A stretch of 13,187 nt of DNA, from assembly GCA_025363325.1 (NCBI GenBank), contig JANYEF010000018.1, positions 1 through 13,187 on the forward strand, written 5' to 3'. Made by a program: the position numbers and the translations under genes. The DNA comes from Nitrospira sp. (lineage in GTDB: Bacteria; Nitrospirota; Nitrospiria; Nitrospirales; Nitrospiraceae). Below are positions 6,276 to 12,894 of the stretch, piece after piece. Below the pieces are notes generated by a model. It saw only the letters and a program-made list of their open reading frames with translations, made no database searches and was not told the origin of the DNA. Numbering within the stretch: position 1 is the stretch's first letter; every line of letters starts with the position of its first letter.

Positions 6276-7118
6276 ATGAGCAAATCTAGTCTTGACGGCC
6301 TCCGCGTCGTGTCGTTCGAAAGCCGTATGGCAAGGGAGATGACCAGACTGATCGAGCATTATGGCGGTCGACCGCTCGTGGCTCCTGCCCTCCGAGAAAT
6401 TCCCATCCAGGACAATCCCGCTGCGTTGCGCTTCGGCGCCAGACTGATCGACGGACAGGTCGATATCCTCATCCTCATGACGGGCATCGGCACAACTACA
6501 CTCTTCGAAATTCTCCGTTCGCGCCATCCCATGGCGTCGATCATGGCGGGGCTTACGCAAACGGCAATCGTCGCTCGCGGCCCCAAGCCGGTGGGAGCCC
6601 TCAAGACCCTTGGCCTCACACCGACTCTCACCGTGCCGGAACCCAACACCTGGGTGGAGGTCGTCTCCACGCTCGACGAGTACCGTCCCGTCAAGGGTCT
6701 CCGCGTCGCTGTGCAGGAATATGGCACGTCCAACCCGGAGCTCTTGGAGGCCCTGAGACGACGTGGCGCAGAGGTCTTTCCCGTGCCCATTTACCGTTGG
6801 GCGCTCCCGGAAGACACAGGGCCCTTGAAGCAGGTGCTGGGCGAGATCATCGCGGGACACACACAGGTCATGCTGGTCACCAACGCCGCGCAGATCGATC
6901 ATGTCATGCAGTTACTCGAACAGGAAGGCACCACCGCGCAGTTCAAAGAAGCGTGCAAAAAGATGGTCGTCGCGTCCATCGGCCCCACTGCCAACGAACG
7001 CCTCCGCCACTACGATCTCCCCATCGACTTCGAACCCTCCCACCCGAAGATGGGGGTCCTGGTTAAAGAAACGAGCGAGCAGGCTCACACTCTTCTTCAC
7101 CAGAAACAATCAGCGTAA
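6276..7118 (+). CDS. hemD: HemD-like uroporphyrinogen-III synthase family protein
   Basis: 280 residues from the ATG at 6276. Family signs are the N-terminal LRVVSFESRMAREMTRLIEH, the MTGIGTTTL segment (68-76), a second half with RVAVQEYGTSNPELLEALRR, the RWALPED turn, and the late VVASIGPTANERL. HemD closes and inverts ring D of hydroxymethylbilane to give uroporphyrinogen III, the branch precursor of haem, sirohaem and cobalamin, in the cytoplasm. The family is divergent and has few invariant residues, so the fold is clearer than the activity. The open frame continues upstream to a TTG at 6216, but those 20 codons only translate the repeat array, so I excluded them. No good ribosome binding site precedes the ATG. 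The 3' end overlaps the opposing SUMF1-fold gene by 9 bases. No other haem gene is in the window. Confidence 0.8.
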   Translation: MSKSSLDGLRVVSFESRMAREMTRLIEHYGGRPLVAPALREIPIQDNPAALRFGARLIDGQVDILILMTGIGTTTLFEILRSRHPMASIMAGLTQTAIVARGPKPVGALKTLGLTPTLTVPEPNTWVEVVSTLDEYRPVKGLRVAVQEYGTSNPELLEALRRRGAEVFPVPIYRWALPEDTGPLKQVLGEIIAGHTQVMLVTNAAQIDHVMQLLEQEGTTAQFKEACKKMVVASIGPTANERLRHYDLPIDFEPSHPKMGVLVKETSEQAHTLLHQKQSA

Positions 7119-8051
7119 ACTGGATTGTGCTGGCTTGAGCTCCGGCGCCTCTCCCGCCTCTTTCACATCCCGCGCGCAACGGAAGCCCATCCAGTTCATC
7201 TTGGTATTGGGATCGGTCCCGTTGCGTTGCGCGCCCCGCACGCTCGGCGTGCTATCGATCCAGCCGCCGCCACGAAAGCTCCGTTGGGTTCCCTTCTCCG
7301 GCCCCTTGGGATTCTTGTCCGGCGCAGCCGCGTAGTACTTAGGGTCATACCAGTCGGCCACCCACTCGGCCACGTTACCCGCCATCTGAAACGTGCCGTA
7401 CGGACCGACCGCGTTGTCGTATTTGTCCACGGAAATAATCGGCGGATAGAGCAGCAACCGCTCAGGCCGATCGCGCACTGGACCTGACAAGCCGGTCCGA
7501 CCGAAGTTCGCACGCGACAGGCCGGCCGGCTGATTGCCCCAGGGATAGATGCGGCCATCCTCGCCCCGCGCGGCTTTTTCCCATTCGGCTTCGGTCGGGA
7601 GGCGTTTACCCATCCACTTGCAGTAGGCATCGGCATCGTCCCACGACACGTGCATCACAGGATGGTTGACCATGGTCTCCTGGAAGTTGCCGCCGTCATA
7701 CTGCCAGTCGATCAGCGGCGGCAGATCCTTGGCGAGGATGATCTTCAGATATTGCACGGTGGTCACTTCGAACTGGTCGATCTCGTACGCGTCCAGGTAG
7801 ACCTTCCGCTGGGGGAACTCCGCCGGATAGGCATTGTGGTCTATCTTCCTGTCGCTCCCCATAATGAACGAGCCGGCAGGAATGAGGACCATCTCGTCGT
7901 GAGACGGCAACTTCGCACGTTCGGCGGCGAGCTTCTTTCCTTCGGGAGTCCATTCCCGGACAACGTCGGACACATCCAACGCATAAGCCAATCCAGCGAT
8001 TCCGATCAACCCTGAGATCGCAATACCAACGATGATTCCGAATGCTCGCAC
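7110..8051 (-). CDS. Second secreted SUMF1/FGE-fold protein lacking the catalytic cysteine pair
   Basis: 313 residues. A hydrophobic N-terminus (4-23, ending LAYA) is a signal peptide or membrane anchor. Residues 53-294 form a SUMF1/FGE domain: MVLIPAGSFIMGSD (54-67), QFEVTTVQYLKI, GKRLPTEAEWEKAARGEDG (148-166), YPWGN (169-173), MAGNVAEWVADWYD (223-236), FRGGGWID (259-266) and GFRCARD (289-295). The only Cys are C144 and C292, so the catalytic pair is absent and formylglycine synthesis is unlikely. It shares NPKGP and the WYDxxYY segment with the protein at 4957-5796 and is probably its paralogue. I placed the start at GTG 8051, seven bases after GGAGG; a much longer frame to 8519 overlaps the upstream gene and is not credible. 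A short charged tail follows the domain. It lies downstream of the LolA-like and dehydrogenase genes on the same strand. Confidence 0.87.
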   Translation of the reverse strand: MRAFGIIVGIAISGLIGIAGLAYALDVSDVVREWTPEGKKLAAERAKLPSHDEMVLIPAGSFIMGSDRKIDHNAYPAEFPQRKVYLDAYEIDQFEVTTVQYLKIILAKDLPPLIDWQYDGGNFQETMVNHPVMHVSWDDADAYCKWMGKRLPTEAEWEKAARGEDGRIYPWGNQPAGLSRANFGRTGLSGPVRDRPERLLLYPPIISVDKYDNAVGPYGTFQMAGNVAEWVADWYDPKYYAAAPDKNPKGPEKGTQRSFRGGGWIDSTPSVRGAQRNGTDPNTKMNWMGFRCARDVKEAGEAPELKPAQSSLR

Positions 8052-8104
8052 GATCAAACCTCCTTGCTGAGTTACATGCCAGGCCCGATAGGCCCGGGCG
8101 TCTA

Positions 8105-8683
8105 CTATTTGTCGAAGTCTTCCAGCGGCTGAAAGTTGACCGGCAGGTTGAAGAGGTAGTCCGAGACTGACCGCAGCTTCACATGCTGGTACTCCACGAT
8201 CCAACTCCCGTCTTTCCTCGCCAGCTTCATCGGAAAATGAATATCCGTGGCAATCCACTGATAGTACACCTCGACCTGCTCCCCTTGCTTCGTCGTGACT
8301 TCGTACAGGATCGTCGGATGCCCCTCGCGCACTTCCGTGCCGATCTCTTGCCGCGATACTTCTCCCTCCAGCTGTTCGCTCACCCTGAGATCCTGCTCCG
8401 GACCATAGGGCATCGTTTTGAAATGTTTCATCCGCGAGAGCAGCAACCACACAACCTGCTTGTCCTTGCGCACGATACTCACGTTGACCGGCCCCATCGA
8501 TTGGTGTTCGATGCGCCACATCGTATCGCGGTAATAGATGTTCGCCTTATGCGTTCGGCCATCGATCTTCGTCACTTGATCGGCGGTAAACTCCAACGCC
8601 CAGGCCGGCAGGCCGACGAGCAGCAGGCAGCAAGCAACCCAGAGGGCGAGACCGGTCTGACGTATCGCGGAAAATTCTACCAT
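8105..8683 (-). CDS. Secreted protein, LolA-like fold suspected
   Basis: 192 residues with a clear signal peptide (hydrophobic 11-28, ending PAWA before LEFTAD), so it is periplasmic or outer-membrane facing. The mature part alternates strands: FTADQVTKIDGRTHKANIYY, MWRIEHQS, VSIVRKDKQVVWLL, then HPTILYEVTTKQGEQVEVYY and FPMKLARKDGSW. This repeating strand pattern, with 'K-D-K-Q-V-V-W-L-L' and a turn to 'hFPhKL', is like LolA/LppX-type or DUF4412-like proteins that hold a hydrophobic ligand, but I do not recognise a specific family. There are no Cys after the signal peptide and no lipobox. It lies 28 bases after the dehydrogenase stop and 53 bases before the SUMF1-fold gene, all on the minus strand, so the three are probably cotranscribed. 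Function unknown. Confidence 0.75.
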   Translation of the reverse strand: MVEFSAIRQTGLALWVACCLLLVGLPAWALEFTADQVTKIDGRTHKANIYYRDTMWRIEHQSMGPVNVSIVRKDKQVVWLLLSRMKHFKTMPYGPEQDLRVSEQLEGEVSRQEIGTEVREGHPTILYEVTTKQGEQVEVYYQWIATDIHFPMKLARKDGSWIVEYQHVKLRSVSDYLFNLPVNFQPLEDFDK

Positions 8684-8711
8684 AGGCCTCTGCTCACTTT
8701 CTTCTGGTCGA

Positions 8712-9716
8712 TTACGGCAGGACGAGCACCCCGGCTCCCGAATAGCGTCCGGCTTTCAATTCTTGCAGCGCGCGATTGGCATCGGCGAGGGGGAACGACA
8801 GGGTGTGGGGTTTGATTGGAATCGCAGCCGCCTCGCGCAGGAGATCGAGGCCGTCCTGCCTCGTATTGGCCGTGACGCTTCGAATGACCCGCTCGCCAAA
8901 GACCTCGCGATCGTAGTCGAGCGAGGGAATCGGCGTCATGTGAATACCGGCGAGGGCGAGCGTGCCGCCGCGTTCCAATGAACGCAGGGCCGGCGGGACC
9001 AATTCCCCGGCCGGCGCAAAGATAATCGAACTGTGGAGCTTGTCCGGCAACCTGTCGGTCGCCCCGCCCACCCACACGGCACCCAATTCATGTGCGAGAC
9101 GTCGATGCTCCGGTTTCAATGAGCTGACATAGACCTGACAGCCCCAATGACGAGCAATCTGGATGGCAATGTGAGCGGACGCGCCAAACCCATAGAGACC
9201 GAGCCGTTGGCCCGGCTGGATTCCACTCAGGCGCAATGCGCGGTAGCCGATGATCCCAGCACAGAGGAGGGGGGCCGCTTCTTCATCACTGAAAATCGGT
9301 GGAATCGGATAGGCGAATGCCGCCGGGACGAGCGCATACTCTGCGTATCCACCATCGACCTGATACCCGGTAAACCTGGCACGCTCACAGAGGTTCTCGC
9401 GACCACTCGTGCAAAATTCACAAACGCCGCACGTGTGCTGCAACCAGGCGATGCCGACTCGGTCGCCGACCGTCGGCTCACTCACGCCGGCGCCAACCTG
9501 ACTGACGACCCCGACGGCTTGGTGGCCGGGAATGAGCGGAAGCGCGGGGTTGGCCAACTCGCCTTCGATCACGTGAAGATCCGTCCGGCAGATCCCGCAG
9601 ACGGTGATGCAAACCAACACCTCTCCAGGACCTGGCTCCGGCATTGGACGCTCGCGAAGCTGTAGCGGGGCAGTTCCCACGTCCGCTGTGCGCGCCAAGA
9701 CCATCGCCTTCATCAT
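8712..9716 (-). CDS. Zinc-dependent alcohol dehydrogenase family protein
   Basis: 334 residues, a medium-chain dehydrogenase/reductase. Catalytic zinc ligands are C43 (GICRTDLH), H65 and C152 (LLCAG). The four structural-zinc Cys are C96, C99, C102 and C110. The NAD(P)-binding loop is GFGASA (176-181). Where most relatives have GHE the motif is GHQ (H65-Q66), a variant I associate with an uncharacterised subgroup of the family, so the substrate is not predicted; short-chain alcohol/aldehyde interconversion in the cytoplasm is the default guess. Two adjacent ATG codons (9716, 9713) are possible; the upstream AAGTGA is a weak ribosome binding site. It leads a probable three-gene minus-strand unit with the LolA-like and SUMF1-fold genes. 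Confidence 0.88.
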   Translation of the reverse strand: MMKAMVLARTADVGTAPLQLRERPMPEPGPGEVLVCITVCGICRTDLHVIEGELANPALPLIPGHQAVGVVSQVGAGVSEPTVGDRVGIAWLQHTCGVCEFCTSGRENLCERARFTGYQVDGGYAEYALVPAAFAYPIPPIFSDEEAAPLLCAGIIGYRALRLSGIQPGQRLGLYGFGASAHIAIQIARHWGCQVYVSSLKPEHRRLAHELGAVWVGGATDRLPDKLHSSIIFAPAGELVPPALRSLERGGTLALAGIHMTPIPSLDYDREVFGERVIRSVTANTRQDGLDLLREAAAIPIKPHTLSFPLADANRALQELKAGRYSGAGVLVLP

Positions 9717-9777
9717 TGATCACTTTCAGAAGATTGGGCCGATGACGAACAACAACGCTCTAGGAGGCAAAACCACA

Positions 9778-9903
9778 CAGGATGCTCAAAAAGGCCGTCC
9801 AGCAAGGCCGCAGCCGATGAAAGCACCGGAGGCGTAGCCTCTGGGCTACGTTGAGGATGCTTTCGAGGGGAGAACGCAGCTGGCGGGCTTTTTCAGCATC
9901 CTG
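9778..9903. repeat. Inverted repeat with conserved GCAGGATGCT-type arms after yceI
   Basis: The left arm (9778-9803) starts CAGGATGCTCAAAAAGGCC. The right arm (9879-9903, GCTGGCGGGCTTTTTCAGC then ATCCTG) is its imperfect reverse complement. The interior holds GGCGTAGCCTCTGGGCTACG, a smaller hairpin. The right arm ends exactly one base before the yceI stop codon, so the hairpin could end the yceI transcript. The arms are of the same family as 4608-4767. Confidence 0.8.
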
Positions 9904-10515
9904 TTAAGGTTTCGCCTTGATACATTCAATATCGAGCCTGATCTGGACCTCATCGCCAACGATGAGCCCGCCGCTATCCAACGTCTTGTTCCAGACCAAA
10001 CCGAAGTCTTTGCGCTTGATCTTCCCTTCCGCGCTGAAGCCGCCCCTGGTATTGCCCCAGGGGTCCTTCGTCGCCCCGTTATAACGGCCCACCAGGGTGA
10101 TTTCCTTGGTCGCTCCGCGTAGCGTGAAGTCTCCTACTGCCGTAAAGTTCTCTGCGGTTTTCTTGTAGCTCTTCATCTTAAAGGTCATCGTCGGATACTG
10201 TTCCACGTCGAGAAAGTCTGCATTCCGTATGTGGGTATCACGTTTTTCGTGATTCGTATTTACCGACCCAGCCTTGATCGTGGCCTCAATGGCCGTCACG
10301 GTGCCGGCTTCGGCATCCATGTCGATAAACCCGGCATAGTCCGTGAACCGGCCTGTAGTCTTCGACACGACCATGTGCGTGACGCGAAACTCAATCGTCG
10401 AATGCTCAGGGTCCACGTTCCAACGAGCTGGTTCTGCGTGAACCACCAACGGGAACCAGAGCATTGCTCCAAGCAGCAACAGCATGCACCAACTCGACCC
10501 TCTCTTCTTCAGCAT
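9904..10515 (-). CDS. YceI family periplasmic protein
   Basis: 203 residues. The signal peptide runs about 1-27 (KKR, then a long hydrophobic core, ending VVHA). The YceI domain follows: WNVDPEHSTIEFRVTHM, the GRFTDYAGFIDMD segment, INHEKRDTHIRNADFLDVEQ-like motif (here TNHEKRDTHIRNADFLDVEQ), YPTMTFKMKS, GDFTLRGATKEITL and DFGLVWN. The family forms a lipocalin-like barrel that binds isoprenoid or other long apolar ligands in the periplasm; the ligand here is unknown. Start ATG 10515 follows AAGGAG at good spacing; the frame extends to 10725 only by running through the upstream gene. It lies 34 bases after the TonB-domain gene on the same strand, so the two are likely cotranscribed. Confidence 0.92.
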   Translation of the reverse strand: MLKKRGSSWCMLLLLGAMLWFPLVVHAEPARWNVDPEHSTIEFRVTHMVVSKTTGRFTDYAGFIDMDAEAGTVTAIEATIKAGSVNTNHEKRDTHIRNADFLDVEQYPTMTFKMKSYKKTAENFTAVGDFTLRGATKEITLVGRYNGATKDPWGNTRGGFSAEGKIKRKDFGLVWNKTLDSGGLIVGDEVQIRLDIECIKAKP

Positions 10516-10527
10516 GAATTCTCCTTC

Positions 10528-10538
10528 TAGCAGGATGC
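10528..10538. repeat. Short fragment of the GCAGGATGCTG repeat arm
   Basis: AGCAGGATGCTG between the TonB-domain gene and yceI equals the first 11-12 bases of the conserved outer arm seen at 4608 and 9778. It is too short to prove common origin but falls in an intergenic gap, as the full copies do. Confidence 0.4.
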
Positions 10539-10549
10539 TGGGTTGTACC

Positions 10550-11545
10550 CTACTTCTTCGAAGACTGGCCCGATGCGCCAGACTTGCTGGTCGACAGATT
10601 CCCGACCGACTGCACCTCGCGAGACCGTGCCCGGCTACCGATTCGCATCCGGACATGCACGTCCACCGCGTCCTCCCCCAATTCGCCGGGGAACGGCAGA
10701 AACGGTTGGGCATTGACCACCGCATAAATTCCGGCTTCGTCGATTTCGCGCGCGCCGGAGCCCCTCTCGATTTCGATCAGCTGGGCGCGGCCGTTGGGAA
10801 ACATCTTGAAACGGACCTTCACCGTTTCGCTGCTTGGCGCACGCCGGATTCCACGGACCTGGCGGGCCCAACTCCGGCTGATGAGGTGACTCACATGCTG
10901 CCAGTACGCCTTCCCCTCCCCTGGAGAGGCAAACGGGACCAGATCTTCCTCGGCTAAGGCACCCATCGCAACCGGTTCTACAGCCGGCTGCACTTCATCC
11001 AAGATGACGTCCTCGCTCTGCGATTCCTCGGAACGAACCGGCGACAATTCGCTATTCTCATTGGCCGGCTCCGAACGATCCATGGTCACATACACGACCC
11101 GCTGCATGAACCGTTCAAGCTTGTCCTGGCGGGATCGAACAAACGCCACTTGGACTCGCGCCGCCCTGGGTGGCACGGAGGTCCGACTCATCAGGATCGG
11201 CTCGAGCGTCACCGTCCCCTTCAACGCCATCGACTCTGCATCCGGCTCAAGCGTGACCGTTTGGGTTTGAAACACAATCGATTCACAGATCGCCACCACC
11301 GGAGTTGTACCCACTGTCACGCCTCCAAGGAAAATCGTCAGTGTGACGGGCTTGCCGGTTTGCGGGTCCCCCATCGATTCCGCTTGGCTCAACTCGAACT
11401 GCGCCCATCGCTTCGTGGGACCGGACGAGGAAGCCGTCTGTGGCGCTGTTGCAGAGTGCGCCGACGCAATCAGGCCAGGACAGAAAAATGCCACACAACA
11501 TATCCCTGCCAACAGCATGAGCCCGCGGTAGTGCCGATCCTTCAT
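10550..11545 (-). CDS. Exported protein with a TonB C-terminal-type domain
   Basis: 331 residues from ATG 11545. The N-terminus (MKDRHYRG, then a hydrophobic stretch to about residue 27, SAHS) reads as a signal peptide rather than the usual TonB anchor. A first unknown domain (about 40-165, with TLTIFLGGVTVGTTPVVA and FMQRVVYVTMDRS) precedes an acidic, low-complexity linker. The last 100 residues (HVSHLISRSWARQVRG, VKVRFKMFPNGRAQLIEIER, DEAGIYAVVNAQPFLPFP) follow the TonB-family C-terminal pattern, which in classical TonB touches outer-membrane receptors. There is no Pro-rich spacer. No ExbB/ExbD or receptor gene is nearby. An upstream ATG at 11554 is possible. The frame also runs on to 11695 through repeat sequence, which I excluded. 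yceI follows 34 bases downstream. Confidence 0.75.
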   Translation of the reverse strand: MKDRHYRGLMLLAGICCVAFFCPGLIASAHSATAPQTASSSGPTKRWAQFELSQAESMGDPQTGKPVTLTIFLGGVTVGTTPVVAICESIVFQTQTVTLEPDAESMALKGTVTLEPILMSRTSVPPRAARVQVAFVRSRQDKLERFMQRVVYVTMDRSEPANENSELSPVRSEESQSEDVILDEVQPAVEPVAMGALAEEDLVPFASPGEGKAYWQHVSHLISRSWARQVRGIRRAPSSETVKVRFKMFPNGRAQLIEIERGSGAREIDEAGIYAVVNAQPFLPFPGELGEDAVDVHVRMRIGSRARSREVQSVGNLSTSKSGASGQSSKK

Positions 11546-11598
11546 AGGTTGCATCCTACCGATCTCGCAAACCTTGGCGCAACCCGTTTTTTCCTTTA

Positions 11599-11722
11599 GC
11601 AGGCTGCTGAAAAAGTCCGCCAGCCTGTCTTGTTCATTTGGTCTGTTTGGTTTGTCTTGTTTGTTTGGTTGAACGAAACTAACCAGATGAACCAAATCAA
11701 CCAGAGAAACCAGACAGACAAG
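11599..11722. repeat. GTTTGGTTTGTC-word inverted repeat with one conserved outer arm
   Basis: Left arm 11629-11670 and right arm 11681-11722 are both 42 bases, separated by a 10-base loop. They are imperfect reverse complements built of TTTGGTTTGTC / AACCAGA words. Just before the left arm, 11599-11624 is a copy of the conserved outer arm (GCAGGCTGCTGAAAAAG, ending CCGCCAGC). Its partner is missing on the right side. The element lies between the divergent TonB-domain and tdh genes. Confidence 0.8.
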
Positions 11723-11762
11723 GCTTGCATGTCAAAATAGTTTTTCGGAATCGAGCCCGTGG

Positions 11763-11770
11763 TATACAAT
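11763..11770 (+). promoter_or_regulatory. Possible -10 element of tdh
   Basis: TATACAAT lies 6 bases before the tdh ATG, and the hexamer TACAAT (11765-11770) matches the -10 consensus at five of six positions. Normal spacing would start the transcript at or next to the A of the ATG at 11777. No good -35 hexamer is seen 16-18 bases upstream. Confidence 0.35.
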
Positions 11771-11776
11771 GGAACC

Positions 11777-12811
11777 ATGCGTGCGCTCGTCAAGACATCG
11801 GCACAACCAGGGTTGACCGCCACCGACAGGCCGGATCCGAGACCGGGCCCCACCGATGCGGTCATCCGCGTCACAGCCACCTCTCTCTGTGGGACGGATG
11901 CCCATATTTACAATTGGGATTCTTGGGCGCACAGCCGCATCCATCCCCCCCGGATTATCGGTCATGAAATGTGCGGCGAGGTGGTGGAGGTCGGGGCCGA
12001 GGTCACATTGGTCAAGATAGGGGACTATGTTGCAGCCGAGTCGCACATCACATGTGGTCACTGTTCCCAATGTCGCACCGGACAGGCGCATGTGTGCAAG
12101 AACTACCGCATCCTCGGGGTCGATCGCGACGGGTCGTTCGCGGAATATGTCGCCTTGCCTGAAACTGTGCTCTGGAAGACCTCGCCCGCCATTCCACCCG
12201 AACTCGCCTGCCTCCAAGAACCGCTCGGCAACGCCGTTGACGCCGCCTTAGTCGAAGACCTCACCGGACAGACGGTTTTGATCACCGGCTGTGGTCCGAC
12301 CGGACTCTTCGCCGCCGCCGTCGCACGAACGGCCGGTGCCGCCATGATCATCGCCACGGATGTCAGTGCGTACCGCCTGGACCTTGCCAAACAGGTCGGC
12401 GTCGATCACCCGCTCAACGCCAAGACCGAGACAGCGGACCGCATCGCCGCCGCCATTCGCGAGATCACCGCCGGCGAAGGTGTCGACGCCTCGCTCGAAA
12501 TGTCGGGGAACCCGACGGCATTGCATCAAGCCTTCAGTGCCGTGAAAAACGGCGGGCGCGTGACACTCTTCGGTATTCCAACCGGCCCGATCAATTGCGA
12601 TCTCGCGAATGAAATTATTTTTAAGGGGATTCGCGTCTACGGCATTACAGGGCGCCAACTCTTCAAAACCTGGTATCGCTTAACCGGTCTCTTCCAGGCC
12701 GGACTCAATATCAAGCCGGTCATCACCCATATCTTTCCCATGAAAGACTACGCGCGGGGGTTCGAGTTGATCAATTCCGGCCAGTGCGGGAAAGTGGTGC
12801 TATTGCCGTGA
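11777..12811 (+). CDS. tdh: L-threonine 3-dehydrogenase
   Basis: 344 residues. It oxidises L-threonine to 2-amino-3-ketobutyrate with NAD+, in the cytoplasm. Catalytic zinc and proton-relay residues C38, T40, H43, H63 and E64 sit in SLCGTDAHIYNWD and IIGHEMCGE, at the same numbering I recall for E. coli Tdh. The structural-zinc Cys cluster is in HITCGHCSQCRTGQAHVC. The NAD-binding loop is GCGPTGL, and the C-terminal KGIRVYGITGRQLFKTWYRL is characteristic of Tdh. I used ATG 11777; the GTG 18 bases earlier lies in the promoter-like sequence. No proper ribosome binding site precedes it. Its TGA stop is the first part of an intergenic repeat. kbl follows 83 bases downstream, so the two make the threonine-to-glycine route; the order is tdh-kbl, the reverse of E. 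coli. Confidence 0.95.
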   Translation: MRALVKTSAQPGLTATDRPDPRPGPTDAVIRVTATSLCGTDAHIYNWDSWAHSRIHPPRIIGHEMCGEVVEVGAEVTLVKIGDYVAAESHITCGHCSQCRTGQAHVCKNYRILGVDRDGSFAEYVALPETVLWKTSPAIPPELACLQEPLGNAVDAALVEDLTGQTVLITGCGPTGLFAAAVARTAGAAMIIATDVSAYRLDLAKQVGVDHPLNAKTETADRIAAAIREITAGEGVDASLEMSGNPTALHQAFSAVKNGGRVTLFGIPTGPINCDLANEIIFKGIRVYGITGRQLFKTWYRLTGLFQAGLNIKPVITHIFPMKDYARGFELINSGQCGKVVLLP

Positions 12812-12888
12812 GGGGTGAGGCGTAAGGGGATAGGAAACTAGCGCTTCGCCCTTGCCGTCCTCTCACACCTTACGTTTCACGCCTCACG
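12808..12888. repeat. GTGAGGCGTAAGG-word inverted repeat between tdh and kbl
   Basis: The left arm (12808-12829) starts GTGAGGGGTGAGGCGTAAGG. The right arm (12860-12888) is an imperfect reverse complement (CTCACACCTTACGTTTCACG and on). The left arm includes the tdh stop codon, and the right arm ends 6 bases before the kbl ATG. The words are those of 4020-4117, making these two the closest pair in the window. Confidence 0.8.
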
Positions 12889-12894
12889 AAAAAG

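Noticed and set aside
8052..8519. 156-codon upstream extension of the second SUMF1-fold gene
   Set aside because: It runs through the LolA-like gene in another frame. A strong GGAGG precedes the GTG at 8051 and the signal peptide begins there.
11546..11695. 50-codon upstream extension of the TonB-domain protein
   Set aside because: The extra residues translate the inverted repeat (NKQDKPNRPNEQD) and would bury the signal peptide inside the protein.
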